A DNA stretch of 12,809 nt from positions 1 through 12,809 of the forward strand of contig CAWZYQ010000112.1 in assembly GCA_963966275.1 (NCBI GenBank). The letters are read 5' to 3'. Both the position numbers and the translations under genes were made by a program. Of the stretch, positions 1 to 7,347 are shown in pieces. The first letter of the stretch is position 1. Each line of letters opens with the position of its first letter. The notes under the pieces are model-generated. The model searched no databases, had not been told where the DNA came from, and saw only the letters and a program-made list of their open reading frames with translations. The stretch comes from UBA10427 sp003500135 (GTDB taxonomy: Bacteria; Bacteroidota; Bacteroidia; Cytophagales; Cyclobacteriaceae).

Positions 1-836
1 TAATTATGATACCAGGCTTTTGGCGATAAAAGCCGTGCTGGCAAATGGAAAACCTGTTGTGGCAGGTATACATGCACCGCCATCTTTTCAGACCGCCTCC
101 AAAAGGTGGCAGCCTCGCGAACCTATGTCCGACAAATGGCCCATGCATGCCATTGCCATAATGGGCTATAATGATCAAAAGTATGGTGGCGCTTTCGAGG
201 TATTGTACAATTGGGAAAAAAGTGGGGTAACAATGGATTTTCCTGGATAAGATACCAGGATATGGCAAACTTACTCAGGTATGGCTTTGAACTGGTTTAT
301 CAGCCCGACTTCGACAACAAAACCACCTCAATTCATGTAAACCTGCAACTGATCGATCAAAGAGGCGCTCCTATAGCCCTTGATGTTTCTTCCAACTTTT
401 CTTACCTGATGGCCGATGTCAACCCTCAGCACCTTTTCCAGCTTCAGGTTTCTTTTGATAAAACAGTTTTTGTTTATGCTGCCGAATAAATGACCTGGAA
501 AGGCTGGAACAGCTTTATCCATTTGAAGAAAATCAGTCCAATGTTATCAGTTTGAAGGATGTAAACTACACTTTGCCGTGGCAAGGATATTTTTTCCAGC
601 AAACCTCCACCTCAAATTCCGACTGACTTATTTTATTCATCTCGTCGAGACCTGTTGATTTGATGAGCGAACTGACAAAACTAAATGTGATCGTGGATGT
701 TTTTTCTCAATTAACATCTATATTGAACCAGCAATACAGGTCCACAGGATTACAACTTTCTCCCGGGTGGATAAAATATCGCGGACAATGGGAAACCGAC
801 CTTGATATCATTACCGTACCAATTTGCATCCGCTAA
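1..836 (+). pseudogene. Broken papain-like (C1) cysteine peptidase with C-terminal DUF4384-like region; 5' end outside window
   Basis: Three reading-frame pieces read as one protein. The first, open from base 2, has the papain His region (MHAIAIMGYND, His codon at 146-148) followed by YGGAFEVL. Near 208-220 the frame shifts by one base loss, beside a GGGAAAAAA run, and continues as GKKWGNNGFSWIRYQDM, the stretch that normally follows NSWG in C1 peptidases. A second single-base loss near 470-490 moves the frame again into DLERLEQLYPFEENQ, and TGA at 624-626 interrupts the text before LILFISSRPVDL. Coding-like sequence ends at TAA 834-836. The part after about base 330 resembles DUF4384 domains, which often follow caspase-like or papain-like peptidases in bacteria. 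The catalytic Asn of NSWG is replaced (YNW). The Cys-containing N-terminus is outside the window. The genes downstream are intact, so true decay is more likely than poor sequence, but assembly error is not excluded. The family call rests on motif recognition. Confidence 0.75.
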
Positions 837-928
837 TATCGGATATCAAATGACATTTGTTGGCTCAAATTCCGGTGAATTTTAATTAATTTGCAGGCTA
901 ATTATGTTTTATATAATCAGACCTTATA
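837..928 (+). promoter_or_regulatory. AT-rich gap before pgi with weak promoter candidate
   Basis: This 92-base gap separates the pseudogene from pgi. It contains TTAATTTG at 886-893, one mismatch from the Bacteroidota -7 element TAnnTTTG. A TTTG sits at 856-859, but the 26-base spacing is longer than the usual 19-21. No hairpin terminator for the broken gene is evident. The element is a suggestion only. Confidence 0.2.
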
Positions 929-2578
929 ATGCTCAAAAAAATTGATCCTACTAAGACTAAAAGCTGGAATGCGCTTCAAAAACATTTTGATGGCATAAAA
1001 GACCAGCAAATGAAGGAATTCTTCGCTCAAAACCCCACCCGTTTTGATGATTTCTCATTGCGCCATGAAGATATCCTGATCGATATTTCAAAAAACCGGA
1101 TTACAGAAGAAACGCTTTCTTTGCTTCGACAACTTGCCGAAGAAACGGAAGTGAAACCGGCCATAGAAAGCATGTACGGTGGGGAAAAGATAAATGAAAC
1201 AGAAAAAAGGGCCGTATTGCATATTGCACTTCGTAATCGTACCAACACCCCTATTAAAGTGGATGGCGAAGATGTAATGCCAGCCGTGAATGCTGTGCTG
1301 GACAAAATGGAACAGTTCTCCAACCGGGTAATATCCGGAGATTGGAAAGGTTATACGGGAAAGCAAGTTACAGATATCGTCAATATTGGCATCGGCGGCT
1401 CTGACCTGGGGCCATTGATGGTGACGGAAGCGCTAAAAGCTTACCAAAAACCTCATATCAATGTGCACTTTGTATCCAATGTAGATGGCACTCATATATC
1501 GGAAACCGTAAAAGGGCTGAATGCTGAAACCACCCTCTTTATGATTGCTTCCAAAACTTTTACTACCCAGGAAACGATGACCAATGCACATACGGCACGT
1601 GACTGGTTCCTGAAAACTGCCGGTAGTGAAGAATATGTAAAAAATCATTTCGTTGCCATCTCTACCAACAAAGATGCTGTTACTGACTTTGGTATTGACC
1701 CGGACAATATGTTCGGATTTTGGGACTGGGTAGGCGGTCGTTACAGCCTTTGGTCTGCCATCGGGTTATCCATTGCCTGTAGCCTTGGCTTTGAAAACTT
1801 CAAAGAACTTCTGGAAGGCGCCCACGATATGGACAATCATTTCAAAAACACATCATTTGAAGAGAATATTCCGGTAAACCTCGCGCTCATCGGCTTGTGG
1901 TACAACAACTTTTTTGAAGCCGAGTCGGAAGCGATATTGCCATATGATCAATACATGCACCGTTTTGCTGCATATTTCCAGCAGGGCAATATGGAAAGCA
2001 ATGGTAAATATGTAAGTAGAAATGGCGAAAAGGTGGACCATCAAACCGGACCAATCATTTGGGGGGAACCCGGCACGAACGGCCAGCATGCATTTTATCA
2101 GTTGATCCACCAGGGCACAAAATTGATCCCATGCGATTTTATAGCTCCGGCACAATCACATAACCCGACGGGGGAACACCACAAAAAGCTTCTTTCCAAC
2201 TTTTTTGCACAAACGGAAGCCCTGATGAAGGGTAAAACCGAAGAAGAAGTTCTGAAAGAGTTAAAATTGGCCGGTAAATCAGAGGATGAAATTGAAAAGC
2301 TAATGCCTTTTAAAATATTTGAAGGCAACAGACCTACAAATTCAATTTTGGTAAAAAAGATTACGCCACGTGTTTTGGGGCAACTGATCGCCATGTACGA
2401 ACATAAAATATTTGTTCAGGGTGTGATATGGAATATATTCAGCTTCGACCAGTGGGGCGTTGAACTGGGCAAGCAACTAGCTAACCAAATACTACCCGAA
2501 CTGGAAAGTGACGATGAAGTGGACAGCCATGACGGTTCAACCAACGGTCTGATCAATGCCTATAAATCGATGAGATAA
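929..2578 (+). CDS. pgi: Glucose-6-phosphate isomerase
   Basis: Interconverts glucose 6-phosphate and fructose 6-phosphate in the cytoplasm, in glycolysis and gluconeogenesis. The 549-residue length is the full length of the long (E. coli/eukaryote-like) PGI type. Both family signatures are present: VGGRYSLWSAIG at about residues 268-279 and VIWNIFSFDQWGVELGK ending at catalytic Lys515. The catalytic Glu356 lies in MESNGK and the catalytic His387 in NGQHAFYQ. The phosphate-binding SKTFTTQET segment and the GIGGSDLGP loop are also visible. The ATG at 929 is chosen because MLKKIDPTKTKSW is a normal PGI N-terminus and no in-frame upstream start exists. No strong Shine-Dalgarno sequence precedes it, as is common in this phylum. 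The gene stands alone, with a decayed gene upstream and a convergent gene and terminator downstream. Nothing looks abnormal. Confidence 0.98.
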   Translation: MLKKIDPTKTKSWNALQKHFDGIKDQQMKEFFAQNPTRFDDFSLRHEDILIDISKNRITEETLSLLRQLAEETEVKPAIESMYGGEKINETEKRAVLHIALRNRTNTPIKVDGEDVMPAVNAVLDKMEQFSNRVISGDWKGYTGKQVTDIVNIGIGGSDLGPLMVTEALKAYQKPHINVHFVSNVDGTHISETVKGLNAETTLFMIASKTFTTQETMTNAHTARDWFLKTAGSEEYVKNHFVAISTNKDAVTDFGIDPDNMFGFWDWVGGRYSLWSAIGLSIACSLGFENFKELLEGAHDMDNHFKNTSFEENIPVNLALIGLWYNNFFEAESEAILPYDQYMHRFAAYFQQGNMESNGKYVSRNGEKVDHQTGPIIWGEPGTNGQHAFYQLIHQGTKLIPCDFIAPAQSHNPTGEHHKKLLSNFFAQTEALMKGKTEEEVLKELKLAGKSEDEIEKLMPFKIFEGNRPTNSILVKKITPRVLGQLIAMYEHKIFVQGVIWNIFSFDQWGVELGKQLANQILPELESDDEVDSHDGSTNGLINAYKSMR

Positions 2579-2591
2579 AATAATTGGAATA

Positions 2592-2634
2592 GGCCCTGAC
2601 TAAAGGCGAGCGAGCTTGTACTCAGGGCCGCTTT
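2592..2634 (+). terminator. Hairpin terminator after pgi
   Basis: GGCCCTGA (2592-2599) and TCAGGGCC (2622-2629) form a perfect 8-bp stem, with partial further pairing inside the 22-base loop, followed by GCTTTT. It lies 14 bases past the pgi stop. The right half sits inside the last codons of the convergent lipocalin-like gene. The T-tract is short, so efficiency is uncertain. Confidence 0.6.
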
Positions 2635-3010
2635 TCAAAGCATTTCCAGCTTCTTTTTGTAATACCAGGTGATCAAATTCACTTTTTGGCAATTGAACAA
2701 TACGGTATTTTTCCTTTGCCTGTGAATAGCTTAAAACCAATGCATTATGCCTTGGGTCGAGTGACCAAATTCCCGCAGTGGTTGTACCCTTTTGGTCTTT
2801 GCGCATAAAGGTGCCGTCTTCATTTAAGATCAGTTGATAAAAAGCCTCATTTGAGTTGCTAATCGTAAGTGGATTGCCGTAATCTACCACGCGCCAGGTG
2901 TCTGCAATATTTTCGTATTGATCAGAACCGAAGCTATTCTTTTCATCGGAAAAAACGATCGACCACAGTAAAATCTGTAAAAGTAAAAAACCTATAAAAT
3001 TCAGTCTCAT
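2600..3010 (-). CDS. Small secreted lipocalin-like protein, function unknown
   Basis: The 136-residue product begins with a hydrophobic signal peptide (MRLNFIGFLLLQILLWSIVFS, roughly residues 1-21) with no lipobox Cys, so export to the periplasm or beyond is likely. The mature part has the pattern of small Bacteroidota lipocalin-like domains: a conserved Trp near the start (DTWRVVDYG), then LNEDGTFMRKD, then AGIWSLDPRHNALVLSY, and a final strand FDHLVLQ. No catalytic residues are recognisable, and ligand binding is only a family-level guess. It is convergent with pgi and lies 178 bases downstream of the ureohydrolase on the same strand. A consensus-like promoter in that gap suggests its own transcription. 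The start ATG at 3008-3010 directly opens the signal peptide. Real gene likely; function not known. Confidence 0.75.
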   Translation of the reverse strand: MRLNFIGFLLLQILLWSIVFSDEKNSFGSDQYENIADTWRVVDYGNPLTISNSNEAFYQLILNEDGTFMRKDQKGTTTAGIWSLDPRHNALVLSYSQAKEKYRIVQLPKSEFDHLVLQKEAGNALKSGPEYKLARL

Positions 3011-3077
3011 AGGAACTTAATTTGGCATTTAAAATATTACTCAAACTACACACCCCAAAAAATTTAAGTCCCCCTAT

Positions 3078-3109
3078 GCAATAGCGAAAAAAAATTAATT
3101 TCTTATTGC
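3078..3109 (-). repeat. Inverted repeat in the predicted leader of the lipocalin-like gene
   Basis: GCAATA (3078-3083) and TATTGC (3104-3109) form a perfect 6-bp inverted repeat with a 20-base AT-rich loop. It falls just downstream of the predicted start of transcription. It could form a 5' stem-loop in the mRNA or be an operator, but a short repeat like this in AT-rich DNA may be chance. Confidence 0.3.
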
Positions 3110-3122
3110 GAAAAGGTGATCG

Positions 3123-3154
3123 CAAAGATATAACAAAAGAGGAGTGAATTAAAA
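3123..3154 (-). promoter_or_regulatory. Bacteroidota-type promoter for the lipocalin-like gene
   Basis: Read on the minus strand, TATCTTTG (3130 down to 3123) is an exact match to the -7 consensus TAnnTTTG of the Bacteroidota primary sigma factor. A TTTT at 3151-3154 lies 20 bases upstream, in the -33 position (consensus TTTG, one mismatch). Transcription would begin near 3116-3118, giving a leader of about 105 bases. That leader would carry the inverted repeat GCAATA/TATTGC at its 5' end. Confidence 0.5.
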
Positions 3155-3188
3155 CTATTTAACAGAATAATTTTACATCAACCTAACA

Positions 3189-4250
3189 TCAATTCTCCTG
3201 AAAAGATTGCAATTTTGCTGAGTAGGCGCTACTGGCACACAAATGATATAATATTCTAAATCCTACATTTTCGTCCCATTCATTTTCAGAAACACCTACT
3301 TCACATAAATCAAATCCGATGATTTTCCTGCCGCTTATAACTAATTGGTGAATAAGGTAAACCGCCTGGTCGAAAGTAAGCCCTCCTGGTACAGGAGTAC
3401 CGGTATTGGGGCAGTGGTCAGATGATAGCCCATCTATGTCAAAACTAATATAGACGGATTCAGGCAGTGTATTTATAATCTCACGGCAGTATTGTGACCA
3501 GGTAGTTCCATTGAATTGTTTTTCTTTCCAGTTTGTATTTGTAAAAAACGCTATTCGATCCTTTTCATCTTTGGCCAGGTCAACTTCTTCCTGGCAATAA
3601 TCCCTTAAACCAACCGTTACGATTTTATGAACCTCAGGCAATTGTAGGGCATTGTACATAATTGATGCATGACTGAATTGAAACCCTTCATAAGCTTTTC
3701 TTAAATCGGCATGGGCATCGATTTGCAATATCCCAAATGACTCATGCCTGGCCGCTATTGCATTTATATTTCCCAATGGTGTACTATGATCACCACCCAG
3801 CATACCCACAATTTTTTGCCGGTCCTGCCAATGGCCCGAACGTGCTTTTACCCACCGGTTTAATTGTGCGCTTTCGTCATTGATTTCATTAACAAGCTTT
3901 TGCCAGTCTGCATGTGCCACATCTCCACCGGATTCCAGATGTTGAATATAAGGCTCCACTTTTTTTCTCAATGCCCGGCTTTTAGAAGCCCAATCCTCCG
4001 GATAATCATCTATGGCAAAACCCACTTTCCAAATATCGGGGTACCACTCATGATAAAAATCAATTTGCGTCGATGCCCCTAATATTGCCTGTGGCGCCTT
4101 AGCGGTTCCTGCCCGGTAAGAAACGGTCACGTCCCAGGGCACCGGGATAACCACTACTTTTGAAGTCCCCGGAGTAAAAGGCAGGCCAAAAAGTGGCCCC
4201 TTTACACCTACCCCACTGGGATTAAACCCCTTCTTGATTGATCCTTCCAT
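3189..4250 (-). CDS. Arginase/agmatinase-family ureohydrolase
   Basis: A binuclear manganese hydrolase that cleaves a guanidino (or formimino) group, releasing urea (or formamide). The substrate is not resolved from sequence; agmatine, arginine and formiminoglutamate are the family candidates. All six metal ligands are visible, numbered from the ATG: His155 in GGDHS, Asp178/His180/Asp182 in DAHAD, and Asp271/Asp273 in SFDIDG. The conserved CPNTGTPVPGGLTF segment follows, although the residue after DIDGL is Ser rather than the usual Asp. At about 353 residues it is longer than typical agmatinases. The extra length is an N-terminal extension and a charged helical stretch at about residues 85-145, before GGDHS. 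I place the start at ATG 4248-4250, which overlaps the upstream phosphatase stop by one base (TGATG). An immediately preceding in-frame GTG at 4251-4253 is the alternative. Confidence 0.9.
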   Translation of the reverse strand: MEGSIKKGFNPSGVGVKGPLFGLPFTPGTSKVVVIPVPWDVTVSYRAGTAKAPQAILGASTQIDFYHEWYPDIWKVGFAIDDYPEDWASKSRALRKKVEPYIQHLESGGDVAHADWQKLVNEINDESAQLNRWVKARSGHWQDRQKIVGMLGGDHSTPLGNINAIAARHESFGILQIDAHADLRKAYEGFQFSHASIMYNALQLPEVHKIVTVGLRDYCQEEVDLAKDEKDRIAFFTNTNWKEKQFNGTTWSQYCREIINTLPESVYISFDIDGLSSDHCPNTGTPVPGGLTFDQAVYLIHQLVISGRKIIGFDLCEVGVSENEWDENVGFRILYHLCASSAYSAKLQSFQEN

Positions 4251-4744
4251 CACATGCCTTCTTCCGGGGCGCTATACTTGAAGAAAGTGTGAATACCTTG
4301 TGATACCTCCTTCCAACTGTTTATCGCGAAATGCATTTCAGCCATTCCGCAAGGCTCAAACTCCCCTACGTCTTCCTGACTGATATATTCCGTGAAATAC
4401 ATGATTACTGGATTGTGACCTATTACAATCACATTGTCCCATTCATCTCTGAAGTTATTAACCATTTGAAGCAGTATCCGAACAGAAGACTCATAAAGGT
4501 CCTTTTCCCCGGTGATTTGATGGTCCGGGAATTTATTTTGTATAGCAATTAATCTTGCCGTTTCCATAGTTCTCTCAGAAGTGCTGGAGACTATGGCAGA
4601 AAGATCTATTTTACGCTTATAAATATACATTCCAAGACGGGAGGCATCTTGCATTCCTTTGGATGTAAGCAACCGGTCAATATCCTTTTCGCCAGATTTG
4701 GCCTCCCTTGCCTCGGCATGTCGAACCAGTAATAATTTTTTCAT
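4250..4744 (-). CDS. SixA-like histidine phosphatase family protein
   Basis: A 164-residue cytoplasmic phosphatase of the small SixA type within the histidine phosphatase (phosphoglycerate mutase-like) superfamily. The RHG motif is LLLVRHAEA with phospho-accepting His9 and Arg8. Arg58 lies in SERTMETA and the second catalytic His110 in VIGHNP. E. coli SixA acts on phosphohistidine of phosphotransfer proteins, but the substrate here cannot be told and the symbol is withheld. The length matches the family. The start ATG 4742-4744 directly precedes the KKLLLVRH strand. Its stop (TGA, 4250-4252) overlaps the ureohydrolase start, so the two are almost certainly cotranscribed and probably translationally coupled. 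The 234-base divergent gap to topA must hold its promoter. The only lead there is AATCTTTG on the minus strand (4815 to 4808), one mismatch from TAnnTTTG, with a TTTG 17 bases upstream. Confidence 0.9.
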   Translation of the reverse strand: MKKLLLVRHAEAREAKSGEKDIDRLLTSKGMQDASRLGMYIYKRKIDLSAIVSSTSERTMETARLIAIQNKFPDHQITGEKDLYESSVRILLQMVNNFRDEWDNVIVIGHNPVIMYFTEYISQEDVGEFEPCGMAEMHFAINSWKEVSQGIHTFFKYSAPEEGM

Positions 4745-4919
4745 AGGTCAATCATTTTTGCACCTGCCTGAAACAATACCCGAAATAAGACATACGTTGA
4801 TTCAAGTCAAAGATTTCGATCGAAAAAATGTACAAAACTTAATATTGAATATCTTCTATTTGATAACTTTTTTGTGGGAAGGCAACAAAATTTCGAAAAC
4901 AATTCCATTAATTTGCCAA

Positions 4920-4951
4920 TTGCTTTTATAAAGGATTTTTGTTGATATTTG
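4920..4951 (+). promoter_or_regulatory. Weak promoter candidate for topA
   Basis: TTG at 4920-4922 and GATATTTG at 4944-4951 are spaced 21 bases apart, resembling the Bacteroidota -33/-7 pair with one mismatch in the -7 element. Transcription would begin about 20 bases before the topA ATG. A second near-match, TTAATTTG at 4908-4915, lacks a well-placed -33 element. Confidence 0.3.
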
Positions 4952-4978
4952 AAACGAATCGAATAAAACGACCAAAAA

Positions 4979-7294
4979 ATGCCTAAGAATCTTGTTATAG
5001 TAGAGTCGCCTGCAAAAGCCAAAACCATTGAAGGATACCTGGGAAAAGATTTCACCGTAACCTCCAGCTATGGTCATGTGCGCGACTTACCGAAAGACGA
5101 TAAAGCTGTAGACATAGAACATGGTTTTAAGCCGACATACGTTGTGCCCAAAGAAAAAGCGGAGGTAATACGAAACCTGAAAAAACTGGTAAAAGATGCT
5201 GAGTTGGTTTACCTCGCCAGTGATGATGACCGCGAAGGAGAAGCTATATCATGGCACCTGAAAGAAGCTTTGAAGTTGGATGACGCCAAATCAAGGCGCA
5301 TTGTTTTTAGAGAGATCACCAAAAATGCCATATTAAATGCTATACAGAACCCCAGGGGAATTGACCTTGACCTGGTAAATGCACAACAGGCACGCCGCGT
5401 GCTTGATAGGCTGGTTGGTTTTGAGATTTCTCCCATCCTTTGGAAAAAAATCAAAGCGGGATTGTCGGCAGGTCGTGTACAATCGGTAGCGGTTCGTCTT
5501 ATCGTAGAACGTGAAAGGGAAATAGATAAATTCGAAACCAATGATTTCTACAGAATACAGGCAGAATTCAAGCTTGAAGGTAATAAAGTCCTAAAAGCGG
5601 ACCTCTCCAAGCGTTTTGACACACGAGAAGAAGCCAATCAGTTTCTGGAAGAGTGCCTGGAATCTGACTTTTCTATCAAAGACCTTGAAAAAAAACCCGG
5701 AAAAAAGTCCCCTGCCCCACCATTTACTACTTCAACCCTGCAACAGGAAGCCAGCAGAAAACTTGGGTTTTCAGTATCACAAACCATGACACTTGCCCAG
5801 AGGCTATATGAATCAGGTAAAATTAGCTATATGCGTACGGACTCTGTCAACCTGAGCAATGAAGCCATCACAGGCGCCAAAAGTGAAATTGCAAAGGAAT
5901 TTGGTGATGATTATGTACACGAAAGACATTTTAAAAGCAAGACTAAAGGCGCCCAGGAAGCACACGAAGCAATTCGCCCCACCAACTTTGCTATACATTC
6001 CACGGGAGGGTCAAACAACGAATCACGGCTTTATGAATTGATCTGGAAAAGGGCCATAGCATCGCAAATGGCCGAAGCAAGCATAGAAAAGACGACGGCC
6101 ACCATTGATGTCAGCAAAAGTCAATACGACCTTACTGCCTCCGGGGAAGTGATCAAATTCGAGGGCTTTCTAAAAGTATACATTGAATCTTCAGATGATG
6201 AGGAAAATGGTGAAGAAGCCAAAGGTATGTTGCCTCCGCTAACCGTAGGTCAGGCGCTTGACCTGGATTTTATTGTAGCCAGACAAGGCTTTACACGACC
6301 CCCGGCAAGGTATACGGAGGCCAGCCTTGTAAAAAAACTTGAGGAAATGGGTATTGGCCGGCCATCTACCTATGCACCAACCATTACCACTATCCAAAAA
6401 AGAAACTACGTAGTGAAGGAATCGCGTGAAGGAAAGGAAAGAAATTATGAAGAGTTGATCCTGAATGACGGAAAAATCTCATCCCATAAAAACAAAGAGG
6501 TCACGGGTACTGAAAAGAATAAATTATTCCCCACCAATATGGCCATGGTCGTCAATGATTTTCTCAATGAGCACTTCACTAATATTGTGGACTACCAGTT
6601 TACAGCGAAAGTAGAAAAAGAATTTGATGAGATAGCAGGCGGCAAAGTGGACTGGGATAAAATGATCAATAACTTTTACCATCATTTTCACAGCGACGTT
6701 GAGTCAACAGAAAAAATTGACCGGGCCGATGTGAACGCCTCCCGAGAGTTGGGCGCCGACCCAAAAACGGGCAAGAAAGTACTAGCTCGTATGGGCCGTT
6801 TCGGTCCCATCGTACAAATTGGCGATCAGGATGATGAAGAAAAGCCGAAATATGCCAGTTTACGAAAAGGGCAGTTCATAGAAAATATCACATTAGAAGA
6901 GGCCCTTGAGTTATTTAATCTTCCCAGGAACGTTGGTGAGTTTGAAGATAAGCCTATGGAAGCCAATGTGGGACGATTTGGCCCATACATTCGTCACGAT
7001 GGTAAGTTTTACTCCATCCCCAAGACTGATGATCCCATGTCAATCTCGGAAGAGAGGGCCATTGAAATCATTGAAGAGAAAATGAAAGCCGATGCCCAAA
7101 GGATCATCAAGACGTTTGAAGAAAACCCCGACATACAGGTACTCAACGGGCGCTGGGGCCCCTATATAAAATTCGGTAAGAAAAATGTAAAAATTCCAAA
7201 AGGCAAAAAAGCCGAAGAACTTACGCTTCAGGATTGCATCGAAATGGCTGAAAAAACGCCTGAAAAGAAAGGCCGTGGAAGAAAGAAAAAGTAA
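4979..7294 (+). CDS. topA: DNA topoisomerase I (type IA)
   Basis: Relaxes negative supercoils by transient single-strand cleavage. The 771-residue protein opens with the Toprim domain: KNLVIVESPAKAKTIEGYLG with Glu9, and SDDDREGEA with metal-binding acidic residues 82-84. The RRVLDRLVGFEISP and LSAGRVQSVAVRLI segments of the core follow. The active-site tyrosine is Tyr284 in ISYMRTDSVNLS. The IGRPSTYAPTITTIQKRNYV segment lies further on. Instead of C-terminal zinc fingers it has three Topo_C-type repeats, GRFGPIVQIGD near residue 600, GRFGPYIRHDGKF near 663 and GRWGPYIKFGKK near 724, and then a Lys/Arg-rich tail (PEKKGRGRKKK). This zinc-free layout is familiar in Bacteroidota. The start is supported by the canonical MPKNLVIVESP N-terminus. 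The sirtuin gene follows after 53 bases with no terminator, so readthrough is plausible. Confidence 0.98.
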   Translation: MPKNLVIVESPAKAKTIEGYLGKDFTVTSSYGHVRDLPKDDKAVDIEHGFKPTYVVPKEKAEVIRNLKKLVKDAELVYLASDDDREGEAISWHLKEALKLDDAKSRRIVFREITKNAILNAIQNPRGIDLDLVNAQQARRVLDRLVGFEISPILWKKIKAGLSAGRVQSVAVRLIVEREREIDKFETNDFYRIQAEFKLEGNKVLKADLSKRFDTREEANQFLEECLESDFSIKDLEKKPGKKSPAPPFTTSTLQQEASRKLGFSVSQTMTLAQRLYESGKISYMRTDSVNLSNEAITGAKSEIAKEFGDDYVHERHFKSKTKGAQEAHEAIRPTNFAIHSTGGSNNESRLYELIWKRAIASQMAEASIEKTTATIDVSKSQYDLTASGEVIKFEGFLKVYIESSDDEENGEEAKGMLPPLTVGQALDLDFIVARQGFTRPPARYTEASLVKKLEEMGIGRPSTYAPTITTIQKRNYVVKESREGKERNYEELILNDGKISSHKNKEVTGTEKNKLFPTNMAMVVNDFLNEHFTNIVDYQFTAKVEKEFDEIAGGKVDWDKMINNFYHHFHSDVESTEKIDRADVNASRELGADPKTGKKVLARMGRFGPIVQIGDQDDEEKPKYASLRKGQFIENITLEEALELFNLPRNVGEFEDKPMEANVGRFGPYIRHDGKFYSIPKTDDPMSISEERAIEIIEEKMKADAQRIIKTFEENPDIQVLNGRWGPYIKFGKKNVKIPKGKKAEELTLQDCIEMAEKTPEKKGRGRKKK

Positions 7295-7347
7295 GAATTA
7301 TTATATTCGCAACAAAGATAAATCGAATACACTAACCTGTACTTAAT

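Noticed and set aside
1027..1648. Minus-strand open frames inside pgi
   Set aside because: They are antisense to a well-conserved gene and show no family motif or coding-like composition.
4659..4931. 90-codon plus-strand open frame between the phosphatase and topA
   Set aside because: Starts inside the phosphatase gene on the other strand and runs through AT-rich intergenic DNA with no recognisable protein pattern.
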